Positions 36,906-46,331 of a stretch of DNA of 64,000 bases are shown here, piece by piece. The number at the start of each line of letters is the position of its first letter. The stretch's first letter is position 1. The position numbers were made by a program, and so were the translations under genes. Source of the stretch: Streptomyces sp. MNU76. Its GTDB lineage: Bacteria; Actinomycetota; Actinomycetes; Streptomycetales; Streptomycetaceae. The stretch spans positions 124,001 to 188,000 of the forward strand of contig NZ_JAJKLK010000022.1 of NCBI RefSeq assembly GCF_020982545.1. The letters run 5' to 3'. The notes under the pieces were generated by a model that searched no databases, had not been told where the DNA came from, and saw nothing but the letters and a program-made list of their open reading frames with translations.

Positions 36906-38881
36906 TTACTTCGCCCCGAAGCCGAGCGCCGTGTACTCCTTCTCGTCGTCCGAGTACGGCTTGCTGACGAGTTCCGAGCCGATGAACCAGCGTCCGTCGG
37001 TGTAGAGCATCTCGCTCATCGTCGGCGTCATGGCGCTGATCGCGCGGAGCACCGACTCGGAGGCCGGGGTCTCCAGGAGCTTGGTCTGCTTCAGCGTCTT
37101 GCCGTCGATGGAGACGATCTGGGCGCCCTTGTCGTAGGGGCCGTCCTTGTAGGCGATGATGTTCGGCCCGTCCATCCGGATCGGGAACAGCTCGTGGTCG
37201 TCGCCCGCGTCCACGCGGTCACCGGTGGACTTCCCCGTCGCCAGCGAGAAGGAGACGATCTCGTTGGTGGAGCTGTAGGCGCCGGTGCCGTCGTGGCTCT
37301 TGGTCGGCATGTACACCTTGTCGTTGCCGACGTAGATGCCCTTGCAGGCCCAGACACCGCGGACCGGGCACTCGTAGTCGTACTTCTCGTCCGGGATGGA
37401 GATCTTGGCGCGCAGCTTGCCCTTGTCGTCCAGGGAGAAGATGTCGGTCGTGCCGGTCAGCGGGACGTCGCTGCCGGTCACCACGCCGAAGACGACCGGG
37501 TTGGTGGAGATGACCTTGGCGCGCTGGATGCCGGAGGGCACCTTGTACGTCCACTTGACGCTGCCCGACCTGGGGTCGAGGAGCTGGATCTCGAAGGTCT
37601 CGCTGCCGTAGTCGCCGCACTTGCGGACCGCGATCAGCTGGGCGCCGCCCGCGTAGCCCTCGTCGGTGCACTCGCCGGCCTTCGGCGACCACAGCACCTT
37701 GCCGGAGTTGACGTCGAACGCGGCGCCACCGGAGTAGCCGCCGGCCGCGGCGACCGTCGTACCGGAGATGGTGACCTCGCCGAACGGCACCTTGCTGCCG
37801 CTGAGGTCGGCGCTCTTGGTCCACACCTCCTTGCCGGTCTCGACGTTGAACGCGGTGATCTCGGTGCAGGGCTGGCGGTCGTCGTTGTTCTTGCGCTTGG
37901 CCGACTCGGTCACCACGACGGCGATGCCCTCGGTGGTGATCTCACGGGAGCCCGCGCAGGTCTGACCGGCCAGGTCCAGCGTCCACTTGGTCTTGCCGCT
38001 GTCCGGTTGGTAGCCGACGATCTTGTTGAGCGCGGACTTGGCGTACGTGGTCTTCGTCAGCCAGGAGCCCTTGACGCTGTCGATCTGGAGCTTTTCCTTG
38101 ACCTCGTGCGCCGGCACCTGGAAGAGGATCTTCGCGCCGGGGCTGGACGGTGCCTTCTCCTGCGCCGTGGTCGGGATCTCCACGCCACCGGACGACGAAC
38201 CGCCGGAGGAGGCACCGCCGTCGTCGTCGCCCTTGGTGTCGTCCTTGCCGCCGGAGGTGCCCTCCGAACTGGCGGTGTCCTTCTTGCCGTTGTCGTCGTC
38301 GCCCTTGGATGTGGCGATGTAGACGCCGCCGCCGACGATGAGCGCGATGGCCGCGACCGCCGCGGTGATGATGATCGCCGCGGAGTTCACCTTCTTCTTG
38401 CCGCCGGGAGCGCCCGGGCCGCCCGGGGCGTACCCCACCTGCGGCTGCATCGGCATGGTCTGCGGCTGGTAGCCGTACGGCTGCTGCCCGTAGGGGCCGG
38501 GCGCGGGCTGGCCGTAAGGGCCGGGCTGCGGGTGACCGTAGGCACCCGGCTGACCCGGCTGACCCGGCTGACCGGGCTGGCCCGGGTAGCCGTAGCCGGG
38601 CTGCTGCGGCGGGGGCGTCTGCGGGTAGCCGTAGCCCGGGCCTGCGCGGGCGGGCCCTGCGGCGGGGCGTCGGGCGCCGAAGCCGCCACGGCGGCGGGGT
38701 GGGCGCGCCGAAACCGCCCTGCGGCGGGCGCTCTGCGGGGCTGCTCACCCGGGGCCGGGGCTGCGCCGGCGGCTGCTGGGCCGGCTGGCTGGGCGGGCGG
38801 CTGGTCCTTGGACAGGACTGGCCCGGGGCTGGTTCGGGGGCGGGCCCGGGGCTGGTTCGGCGGGGGCGGCGGCTGCGTCAT
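36906..38881 (-). pseudogene. PQQ-repeat beta-propeller membrane protein, frameshifted in its N-terminal linker
   Basis: From ATG 38881 (MTQPPPPPNQPRARP) a Pro/Gln/Gly-rich cytoplasmic stretch is disturbed by at least one missing C near 38644. Past it the frame reads PGYGYPQTPPPQQ, more Gly-Tyr-Pro repeats, a membrane segment (AAIIITAAVAAIALIVGGGVY) and about 450 residues of beta-propeller-like repeats (TKWTLDLAGQTCAG, EVWTKSADLSGSK, ARAKV-type blades). Restoring one base gives 658 residues. It is the downstream partner and paralogue of the gene at 38937-40739. Such proteins are often found among eukaryote-type kinase targets, but no kinase gene is here. Confidence 0.82.
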
Positions 38882-38936
38882 GACGTGGATACCTCGGAGC
38901 GGATCTCGGTGGTCGGGTGGAGGACGAGCGGGGCTG

Positions 38937-40739
38937 TCACTTGCCGTAGGCCAGCATCAACTTCTCCTTCGCTTCGTCGGCACCACTCAGGAGGGTCGAG
39001 GAGATGTAGAAGCGCCCGTCCACGTAGTCGACGGCCTTCGCGTAGAAGGAGCCCTCGATCGCCGCGGCGCTCGCCGGCATCCGCAGCAGCGTGGTGGCCT
39101 TGGGGGTGCCGCCCGTGGTCGGGAGCGACACGATCCGGCCGCCCGCGTCCGACGACGGCTCGACGTACGCGACCAGCTTCCCGCCCTCGGTGCGCAGCGG
39201 TTCCATCACCGCGTCGGCGGAGGGCGACTTGACGCGCCACTTCTCCTTGCCGGTGGCCAGGTTCAGCGCGACGATCTCGTTCGTGCCGTCCTTCTCCTCG
39301 ATCGGCAGGTAGAGCGTGTTCGCGTCGCTCGCGACACCGGTGCAGCCGGCGAGGTCCCCGCTGAGGATCCCGCCGTCGCAGTCGGGGGCGAACGAGGCGT
39401 CGGAGTCGACCTGCGAACGGGTCGATCCGTCGGCCTTGAAGGTGGAGATGTTCCAGGTGTTCTCTTCCTCGTTGGTGAGGTAGAGGACGAGCGGGTCCAC
39501 GGAGTACGCGTTCTCGACCTTCCAGCCCTTGGGGATCTTCCGCGTCCACTTGGCCGTGCCGGTGCGCGGATCGAGCTCCTGGACCTCGTCGTGCTCCTTG
39601 TCCGTGGTCACCGCGCAGGAGGAGACGACGACCAGCCGCGCGCCGCCCGCGAACCCGGACGGGTAACAGGACTGGCCGTAGGACTTCTTGTCGAACAGCT
39701 TCTTGCCGGTGTCGATGTCATACGCCGTCCCGGACTGCGAGCGGCCGACGACGAGCGTGTCACCGGCGACGGCCAGGGAGACACTGTGGGCGCTGTCGAA
39801 CAGGTCGCCCTTCTCCAGCTGGGCCGACCAGCCCTTGTCGCCGGTGTTCAGGTCGATCTGCTGGAGCTGGTCGCAGTCGGCGTTCTTCGCGGTGCTCTTC
39901 TGGTACGCGACCACGGCCCGGTCGTCGGAGGTCTTCTGCGGCGTGACCGCGCAGATCTTGCCAGGGAACTCGATCGGGTCCCAGGCCGGGTCGCCGTCGC
40001 CCACGTTGTAGGCGAACAGCTGCTTGTACGCGGGCTTCACGGCGACCTTGTCGGTGACCCACAGGCCGGGGGCGCTCGCGCCGGAACCGGGGGCGTCGGG
40101 AGCGCTCTTGTACCAGAGCACCTTCGCCTCGCCGTCCTCGCGGTCCGCGTTGAGGTCGGAGATGTCGAGGTCCTCGCCGCCGTCGCCGCGGCCGTCGCCC
40201 TGGTTGACGGGCGCGGAGGGCGCGTCCGAGGGCTTGTCGTCCTCGGAAGGGCCTGTGCTCTCCTTGGCGACCGGCTTCTTCTCGCCGTCGTCCCCGATCT
40301 TCGTCACGGCGAACACGGCGCCGCCGACCACGAGCAGTGCGGCCACGGCGGCACCGACGACCATCGCGGGCCGGCCCTTGAAGGGGTTCTTCGAGCCACC
40401 GCCGCCGCCACCGACCGGCGGGGGTGTGGGCGCGCCCGCGTACTGCGACTGCGGGTAGCCGTAACCGGCCTGCGAGGCCGGGTTGTACGGGCCGGGCTGC
40501 GCGTACGGGCCGGGCTGCTGCGGCTGGCCGTACGGACCGGGCTGGGTGTACGGGCCCGGCTGCGCGGGCGGCTGCTGGGGCGGGTAGCCGTAGCCGGGTC
40601 CCGGTGCGGGTGGGCCCTGCGGCGGGGGCGTCTGCGGGTAGCCGTACGGCTGTTGCGGTTGTTGCGGCTGCGACGGCGGTGGTGGATTCTGCGGTACTCC
40701 GTAACCGCCCTGCGGCGGCTGATCGGGCGGCTGAACCAT
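38937..40739 (-). CDS. PQQ-repeat beta-propeller membrane protein
   Basis: A 600-residue protein. Residues 1-110 are low-complexity Pro/Gln/Gly/Tyr with GYGYPQ-type repeats; a membrane anchor follows at about 125-150 (PAMVVGAAVAALLVVGGAVF). A Ser/Glu/Asp-rich spacer leads to an extracellular eight-bladed-propeller-like domain with recurring W-x-x-x-L/I strands (KGWSAQLEKGD, AKWTRKIPKGW, EKWRVKSPSAD). This is the PQQ_2 pattern without the enzyme residues of quinoproteins, so a structural or ligand-binding role is likely. It is 55 bases upstream of its paralogue. Confidence 0.88.
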   Translation of the reverse strand: MVQPPDQPPQGGYGVPQNPPPPSQPQQPQQPYGYPQTPPPQGPPAPGPGYGYPPQQPPAQPGPYTQPGPYGQPQQPGPYAQPGPYNPASQAGYGYPQSQYAGAPTPPPVGGGGGGSKNPFKGRPAMVVGAAVAALLVVGGAVFAVTKIGDDGEKKPVAKESTGPSEDDKPSDAPSAPVNQGDGRGDGGEDLDISDLNADREDGEAKVLWYKSAPDAPGSGASAPGLWVTDKVAVKPAYKQLFAYNVGDGDPAWDPIEFPGKICAVTPQKTSDDRAVVAYQKSTAKNADCDQLQQIDLNTGDKGWSAQLEKGDLFDSAHSVSLAVAGDTLVVGRSQSGTAYDIDTGKKLFDKKSYGQSCYPSGFAGGARLVVVSSCAVTTDKEHDEVQELDPRTGTAKWTRKIPKGWKVENAYSVDPLVLYLTNEEENTWNISTFKADGSTRSQVDSDASFAPDCDGGILSGDLAGCTGVASDANTLYLPIEEKDGTNEIVALNLATGKEKWRVKSPSADAVMEPLRTEGGKLVAYVEPSSDAGGRIVSLPTTGGTPKATTLLRMPASAAAIEGSFYAKAVDYVDGRFYISSTLLSGADEAKEKLMLAYGK

Positions 40740-40850
40740 CAGCGCTTTCCCCCTGTTCGCTGCTTTCGAGCCACCCGTGTGACCGCGTGGTATCGCTTCT
40801 CAGACTGTTCTCAGACGGCTCTTTCTATCACTGCGGCGTGCTCGCACATG

Positions 40851-40889
40851 GGGCCGGTCGCTCCCCTGTACCCAAGGGAGAACCGGCCC
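40851..40889 (-). terminator. terminator hairpin after the ABC-F gene region
   Basis: Arms GGGCCGGT (40851-40858) and ACCGGCCC (40882-40889), with an inner CTCCC/GGGAG pairing, form a long two-part stem. It lies 112 bases upstream of the PQQ-protein start and 115 bases after the ABC-F stop on the same strand, so it should separate the two units. Confidence 0.6.
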
Positions 40890-41004
40890 GTGATGCCCCC
40901 GTTACGCTCCTTCACGCCCCCTTCACGGGACATGCGCGGGGCCTTGGCGTCGAACACGAGCCCCAACGGCGGGGGGCCGCCCGGATCGGCCGACAGGGCG
41001 TCGA

Positions 41005-42819
41005 CTAGGCGTCATCGGCCAGTTCGAGCCATCGCATCTCCAGCTCTTCCTTCTCGGCGAGCAACGCCCTCAACTCGGCGTCCAGTTCCCCCACCTTCGA
41101 GAAGTCCGTCGCGTTCTCGGCAATCCGCGCATGCAACTTCGCCTCCTTCTCGGAGACCCTGTCCAACTGCCGCTCGATCTTCTGGAGTTCCTTCTTCGCG
41201 GCGCGGGCGTCGGCGGCGCTCTTCTGCGACGCGGCCTCGGCGGCGGGCTTCACCGCGACCCCGGCGGACGCCGCCGCGGCCTCCTCCATCTTGTGGCGCC
41301 GCTCGATGTACTCGTCGATGCCGCGCGGCAGCATCCGCAGCGTCGCGTCGCCGAGCAGCGCGAACACCTTGTCCGTCGTCCGCTCGATGAAGAACCGGTC
41401 GTGGGAGATCACGATCATCGAGCCGGGCCACCCGTCGAGCAGGTCCTCCAGCTGCGTGAGCGTCTCGATGTCGAGGTCGTTGGTCGGCTCGTCGAGGAAG
41501 AGGACGTTGGGCTCGTCCATCAGCAGCCGCAGCAACTGCAGCCGCCGCCGCTCACCACCGCTGAGGTCGCCCACCGGCGTCCACTGCTTCTCCTTGTTGA
41601 ACCCGAAGGTCTCGCAGAGCTGTCCCGCGGTCATCTCGCGCCCCTTGCCGAGGTCGACGCGGTCGCGGATCTGCTGCACGGCCTGGAGCACCCGCAGGCT
41701 CGGGTCCAGCTCGGCGACCTCCTGGGAGAGGTAGGCGAGCTTGACCGTCCTGCCGGTGACGACCCGGCCGGCGGCCGGCTGCTTCTCCCCCTCGCTGCGC
41801 GCGGCCTCCGCCATGGCCCGCAGCAGGGAGGTCTTGCCGGCGCCGTTGACGCCGACGAGGCCGATCCGGTCGCCCGGCCCGAGCTGCCAGGTCAGATGCT
41901 TCAGCAGCACCTTCGGACCGGCCTGCACGGTGACGTTCTCCAGGTCGAACACGGTCTTGCCCAGCCGGGACGACGCGAACTTCATCAGCTCGCTGGTGTC
42001 GCGCGGCGGCGGTACGTCGGCGATCAGCTCGTTGGCCGCCTCGACCCGGAAGCGGGGCTTGGACGTACGGGCCGGGGCGCCGCGCCGCAGCCAGGCCAGC
42101 TCCTTGCGGACCAGGTTCTGCCGCTTGGTCTCCTCGGTGGCGGCGATCCGCTCCCGCTCGGCGCGGGCGAAGACGTAGTCGGAGTAGCCGCCCTCGTACT
42201 CGTAGACGGAGCCCTTCTGCACGTCCCACATCCGGGTGCAGACCTGGTCGAGGAACCACCGGTCGTGGGTGACGCAGACGAGGGCGGAGCGCCGCTCGCG
42301 CAGGTGGTTCGCGAGCCAGGAGATGCCTTCCACGTCCAGGTGGTTGGTGGGCTCGTCGAGGACGATCAGGTCCTGCTCCTCGATGAGCAGCTTGGCGAGC
42401 GCGATGCGCCGCCGCTCACCGCCGGAGAGCGGGCCGATGACGGTGTCGAGCCCCTGCGGGAAGCCGGGGAGGTCGAGCCCGCCGAAGAGCCCCGTCAGTA
42501 CGTCCCTGATCTTGGCGTTGCCCGCCCACTCGTGGTCGGCCAGGTCGCGGATGACCTCGTGCCGGACGGTGGCGGTGGGGTCGAGGGAGTCGTGCTGGGT
42601 GAGCACGCCGACGTGGATGCCGCCGGAGTGGGTGACCCGTCCGGTGTCGGCCTCCTCCAGCTTGGCGAGCATCCGGATCAGGGTGGTCTTGCCGTCCCCG
42701 TTCCGCCCCACGACGCCGATCCGGTCCCCTTCGGAGACGCCGAGCGAGACCCCGTCGAGCAGGGCGCGGGTGCCGTACACCTTGCTGACGTTCTCGACAT
42801 TGACCAGGTTGACGGCCAT
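41005..42819 (-). CDS. ABC-F family ribosome-associated ATPase
   Basis: A 604-residue soluble protein with two ATPase domains. The first has Walker A GVVGRNGDGKTTL, signature LSGGERRRIAL and Walker B LIVLDEPTNHLD; the second has GLVGVNGAGKTSL, LSGGERRRLQL and VLFLDEPTNDLD. The linker between them carries TEETKRQNLVRKELAWLRRG, and a C-terminal coiled coil (KKELQKIERQLDRVSEKEA) closes the protein. There are no membrane segments. The layout is that of Uup-type housekeeping ABC-F proteins, acting on ribosomes or nucleic acid; a resistance role cannot be excluded. ATG 42819 is chosen since the frame upstream is repeat DNA. Confidence 0.94.
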   Translation of the reverse strand: MAVNLVNVENVSKVYGTRALLDGVSLGVSEGDRIGVVGRNGDGKTTLIRMLAKLEEADTGRVTHSGGIHVGVLTQHDSLDPTATVRHEVIRDLADHEWAGNAKIRDVLTGLFGGLDLPGFPQGLDTVIGPLSGGERRRIALAKLLIEEQDLIVLDEPTNHLDVEGISWLANHLRERRSALVCVTHDRWFLDQVCTRMWDVQKGSVYEYEGGYSDYVFARAERERIAATEETKRQNLVRKELAWLRRGAPARTSKPRFRVEAANELIADVPPPRDTSELMKFASSRLGKTVFDLENVTVQAGPKVLLKHLTWQLGPGDRIGLVGVNGAGKTSLLRAMAEAARSEGEKQPAAGRVVTGRTVKLAYLSQEVAELDPSLRVLQAVQQIRDRVDLGKGREMTAGQLCETFGFNKEKQWTPVGDLSGGERRRLQLLRLLMDEPNVLFLDEPTNDLDIETLTQLEDLLDGWPGSMIVISHDRFFIERTTDKVFALLGDATLRMLPRGIDEYIERRHKMEEAAAASAGVAVKPAAEAASQKSAADARAAKKELQKIERQLDRVSEKEAKLHARIAENATDFSKVGELDAELRALLAEKEELEMRWLELADDA

Positions 42820-42914
42820 TACTCTCCTGCCACGGGGACGATCGACCCTCCAGGGTAGTCGGCGGGGCGCACGGGTGTGACGGGCGGCGCCTTGAGGGAG
42901 GGGGAGCGCGGTGG

Positions 42915-43010
42915 CGGTCGGGTGCGGGTCCGGTGGGCCCGGCAGGGCCTGAATCTTCAGGGGCGCGGGGAACTGCGCGATCAGCCCCCACACACCCGCA
43001 CCCGACAACG
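42915..43010. repeat. GCGCGGGGAACTGCGCGA repeat, partial copy D
   Basis: The right half is intact (CAGGGGCGCGGGGAACTGCG, then CGATCAGCCCCCACACACCC), with GTCGGGTGCGGGTCCGGTGGG as the outer left edge; the left core arm is missing. It lies between the ABC-F start and the sensor kinase stop. Confidence 0.7.
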
Positions 43011-43160
43011 CACCCGCGGTCCCCTACCGGGACCGAGGGATTCCCAATTGGCGTGTACGCGTCATAATCATCACCGTATGTCACCAGGACGCCACCCCCC
43101 ACGAAAGGCCGTGCGCCCCGGGGAAACCACCACCCGGGGCGCACGGCGGTCCTGTGCGGC

Positions 43161-45176
43161 CTACCTCCGCCGCTGCTGGATCAGCGCCGTTCCCGGGTCC
43201 GTGGAGCGGCCGTGGCCGGCCGGCTCCCGGTGCACGGGCATGTCGTCGCGGACCAGGTTCTCGGGGATGAAGACGGCCGCGGCGACGCCTGCGTTGGTCG
43301 ACTGCCGCAATTCGACGCGCAGACCCTGGCGCTCGGCGAGCCGGTTCACCACGAACAGGCCGATCTGCTTGGCGTCGAGGAGGTCGACCCGCTCCGACCG
43401 GAGCTTGCGGTTGGCCTCGGCCATCGCCTCCTCGTTCATGCCGAAGCCGCTGTCCTCGACCTCGATGAGGATGCCGTCCCGCAGCCGGGCCGCGCGCAGC
43501 TGGACCTTGGTGGAGGGCGGGGAGAACGCGGCGGCGTTCTCCACGAGTTCGGCGAGGAGGTGGACGACGTCGGCGACGGAACCTCCGTTCAGCGACACCT
43601 TCGGTACGGCCCACACCTCGACCCGGGTCGCGTCCTCGATCTCGGCGACGGCGGCCCGCAGGACGTCCGTCAGGGCGATCGGGTCGCGCCAGCCCCGGCC
43701 GGGCGCGATCCCCGACAGGATGAGCAGCGACTCGGAGTGGCGCCGCATCCGGGTGGCGAGGTAGTCGACGCGGTACAGGTCGTACAGCTCGGCGTGGTTC
43801 TGCTGTTCCTGCTGGCGCTGCTCCATGACGCTGAGCAGGTCGAGCTGCCGGTGGAGCAGCACCTGGCTGCGGCGGGCGAGGCTGACGTACACCCCGGAGA
43901 TGCCGCTGAGGAGTTCGGCGCGCTCGGAGGCCGCCTTGAGCGCGGCCCGCTGCACGGCGGTGAGCGCGGTGCCCACCTGGGCGAGTTCGTCACCGGCGAG
44001 GCGGCGCATCGGGGCCTCGGCGTCGATGTCGACGCCCTGCCCGGCGTGCAGCTTGCGCATCGCCTGCGGCAGCCGGCGCCCGGCGACCTCAAGGGCGGAG
44101 TTGCGCAGGTCGAGGAGTTCGACGATGAGGCCGCGCCCGACGCCCACGGAGACCAGCAGCGACAGGAGCACACCGGCGAGACCGAGGACGACGGCGACGC
44201 CGGACGCGCCGAGGTTGTCCCAGCCGAAGACGTCCGCCTTGGCCGCCGCGCCCGTTCCCGCGTCCTCCTCGGCCGCCGCCAGGCCCTTCAGCACGGCCGT
44301 CGAGGAGGCGTCCCAGTCCTTGAGCACGGCCGTCGACACCGGTCCCGGTCCGGCGTCGGTCACCCCGTCCTCGACCTTGACGAGGGCGGCGTAGTGGTCG
44401 CTGTCGAGGAGCACGTCGTAGGCGGGCCGGTGCTCGGCCTTGAGGTCGGAGACGGCCGGCCGCAGCAGTTCGCGCCGGGTGGCGACGGCGCCCACGAACC
44501 GCGCGTACTGCTCCTTGCCGAGCGTCCCGGACGCGGTGGCGGCGGCCAGCAGCGCCTGCTCACGGGCCACGGCGTCGCGGACCCGGGAGAGTTCGAGGAC
44601 GACCCGCGCCTCGGAGGTCGCGTCGGTGCCCTGCTCACTGGTGAGCGCGCCGGTCACGGCGAAGGCGTGGTCGATGACGGCGGAGTAGTCGGTGTACGCC
44701 GTCGACACCGTGGTCCTGGCGTCCTTTCCGGCCGCCCCGGTGGCGCCCGCGCGCAGGGCGGCGAGGTCGCTGAAGTCGGCTTCGAGGTTCTCCAGTCGGT
44801 CGGGCAGTGCCGGGTCGATGAGGGCGGCGTCCGAACTGGAGGAGTTGAGGCCCGCGCGGAGCGCCGTCACTGCCTTGTCGGTGGTCTGCTGGTCGGCCCT
44901 CAGGTCGTCGAGACCCGTCTCGCCGGGTTTGGCGGCGTACCGCATCGCGGCCGTCCGCTCGCTCTGCACCGCGGTCACGAACGCGGCGACCGGCGCCAGC
45001 AGTTCGCTGTTGACGTCCTTGGCCCGCTCGGTGTCGCCGATGGCGGCGACGGTCGTCACGGCGGCGTAGCTCCACAACGCCATCAGCGACATGACGGGCA
45101 GCATCAACAGGGCGACGATCTTGGCCCGCACGGATCTGGGGCGCAGCAGCCGGGTGGTCGCGTGGAAGATTTTCAT
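43161..45176 (-). CDS. nitrate/nitrite-sensing (NIT) sensor kinase
   Basis: A 671-residue membrane protein. A membrane segment at about 22-48 (VALLMLPVMSLMALWSYAAV) leads to a long helical extracellular NIT domain (about 50-310, with ERTAAMRYAAKPG as in the nitrate-binding region), a second membrane segment (about 325-350), and a HAMP-like linker. The cytoplasmic part has the actinobacterial CvnA-type HATPase: LLAELVENAAAFSPPSTKV (N box) and IEVEDSGFGMNEEAM (G1), plus AKQIGLFVVNRLAERQGLRV (G2). The usual phospho-His motif is not evident, as in CvnA/conservon kinases. The ATG 45176 has GAGG six bases upstream. No conservon partners (roadblock, GTPase) follow, so it is an orphan. Confidence 0.9.
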   Translation of the reverse strand: MKIFHATTRLLRPRSVRAKIVALLMLPVMSLMALWSYAAVTTVAAIGDTERAKDVNSELLAPVAAFVTAVQSERTAAMRYAAKPGETGLDDLRADQQTTDKAVTALRAGLNSSSSDAALIDPALPDRLENLEADFSDLAALRAGATGAAGKDARTTVSTAYTDYSAVIDHAFAVTGALTSEQGTDATSEARVVLELSRVRDAVAREQALLAAATASGTLGKEQYARFVGAVATRRELLRPAVSDLKAEHRPAYDVLLDSDHYAALVKVEDGVTDAGPGPVSTAVLKDWDASSTAVLKGLAAAEEDAGTGAAAKADVFGWDNLGASGVAVVLGLAGVLLSLLVSVGVGRGLIVELLDLRNSALEVAGRRLPQAMRKLHAGQGVDIDAEAPMRRLAGDELAQVGTALTAVQRAALKAASERAELLSGISGVYVSLARRSQVLLHRQLDLLSVMEQRQQEQQNHAELYDLYRVDYLATRMRRHSESLLILSGIAPGRGWRDPIALTDVLRAAVAEIEDATRVEVWAVPKVSLNGGSVADVVHLLAELVENAAAFSPPSTKVQLRAARLRDGILIEVEDSGFGMNEEAMAEANRKLRSERVDLLDAKQIGLFVVNRLAERQGLRVELRQSTNAGVAAAVFIPENLVRDDMPVHREPAGHGRSTDPGTALIQQRRR

Positions 45177-45208
45177 TGGGGACCTCGCAAGGGGAGGGGA
45201 GGATCAAG

Positions 45209-45280
45209 CGCCCCGTCAAGGGCGCGGGGCGTTGCCGATGTGCGGCTCCGCCGGGAGTGCGCGACCAGCCCCCACGGGCG
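45209..45280. repeat. GCGCGGGGAACTGCGCGA-related repeat, partial copy E
   Basis: CAAGGGCGCGGGGC is followed by GATGTGCGGCTCCGCCGGGA and GCGCGACCAGCCCCCAC. The GATxTGCGGCTCCGCCG segment is shared with the copy at 53941-54045, which marks these two as a variant of the family. It lies between the MHYT gene stop and the NIT kinase start. Confidence 0.6.
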
Positions 45281-45312
45281 CGCAGGTACTCACTGAACGT
45301 CGAGCGGAAGAC

Positions 45313-46101
45313 TCACGCCGTGGAGAGCTCGACCTCACGCAACAGCTCGTCGGCGAAGGAGGACTCGGCCCGCTTCCCCGTCGGCGACAACGCCACGTAC
45401 GCCGAGGTCAGGAAGAGGAACGACCCCAGCAGCACGGCCAGCGGAAACAGAAACTCGGTGGCCGTCGCCCCCGACAACTGTGCCGTGCTGGGCGCCAGAT
45501 CGATGCTCACGGCGTACATCGCGGTGTAGTGCATGCTGCTCACCGCCAGCCCCATCACGAGCGCGGCGATCGCGGCGAGGACACCGCCGCGCACGACCAG
45601 CGTCAACGCCAGCGCGGCGGTCGCGGCGACGACCGCGATCACCACGGAGGCGATGACCAGCGAAGGGTCGAAGCCGACCTCGCCGTGCAGGTTGAGCGCG
45701 GCCATGCCGGTGTAGTGCATCGCGGCCACGCCGAGGCCGGTTCCGAGGCCGCCGAAGGCCACCGCGCGGACCCGGGAGCGGCCGTAACCGGCGGTGAAGA
45801 CACCGGCGCCGACCACGGCGATCGCCATGACCAGGCTGAGGACGGTCATGGGGACGTCGTAGCGGATCGGGGTGCCCTGCACGCCGAAGCCCATCATGGC
45901 GACGAAGTGCATGGTCCAGATGCCCGAGCCGATCGCGAACGATGCCAGCGTGAGCCAGTTCCGCTTGGAGGCCCCCTCGGCCTCAAGTGCCCTGACGGTG
46001 CAGCGCAGTCCGAGCGCGGAGCCGACGCAGGCCATGACGTAGGAGAGGACGGGGGTGACCCATCCGGCACTGAAGTGGTCGATGTGGTCCATGTGTTCCA
46101 T
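45313..46101 (-). CDS. MHYT-domain membrane protein
   Basis: A 262-residue integral membrane protein with about seven membrane segments. The diagnostic motifs are TMHFVAMMGF, AAMHYTGMAAL and SSMHYTAMYAV, which place Met and His near the outer face and are thought to bind copper and sense O2, CO or NO. There is no signalling domain (GGDEF, kinase) attached; the C-terminal 30 residues are charged. The N-terminus MEHMDHIDHF is His/Met-rich as well. It is downstream of, and transcribed the same way as, the acyltransferase, and upstream of the NIT kinase, so the two sensors may belong together. Confidence 0.93.
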   Translation of the reverse strand: MEHMDHIDHFSAGWVTPVLSYVMACVGSALGLRCTVRALEAEGASKRNWLTLASFAIGSGIWTMHFVAMMGFGVQGTPIRYDVPMTVLSLVMAIAVVGAGVFTAGYGRSRVRAVAFGGLGTGLGVAAMHYTGMAALNLHGEVGFDPSLVIASVVIAVVAATAALALTLVVRGGVLAAIAALVMGLAVSSMHYTAMYAVSIDLAPSTAQLSGATATEFLFPLAVLLGSFLFLTSAYVALSPTGKRAESSFADELLREVELSTA

Positions 46102-46104
46102 GAG

Positions 46105-46331
46105 GAACCCCTCTCGCCCGCCGCGGGGACGACACCACGCGCACGGGAAGTACCACCGGTAACAAGTCACCGGGGATCGAGATCATGCCACTCGAAGATG
46201 ACCGGCGAATCACCCGAAGGGGACCAAAGGGCACTTCTGTGAAGATTAAAGTACTGTGGCGTGAGTTACAAACTGAAGGGTATGACAAACCATTGCATGA
46301 CCTGCACATTTCCTCCACCGAGCCACTCGGG
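46105..46331 (-). promoter_or_regulatory. MHYT gene upstream region
   Basis: About 227 bases with an AT-richer centre (46235-46275) on the gene strand: TTTGTAACTC, then AGTACTTTAATCTTC. These resemble promoter hexamers but with unusual spacing. Nothing else is recognisable. Confidence 0.35.

Noticed and set aside
36342..41390. Very long open frame of 1682 codons on the + strand
   Set aside because: It runs antisense through two PQQ-protein genes with proper motifs; such long shadows are normal in very GC-rich coding DNA and the product is Arg/Gly/Val low-complexity.
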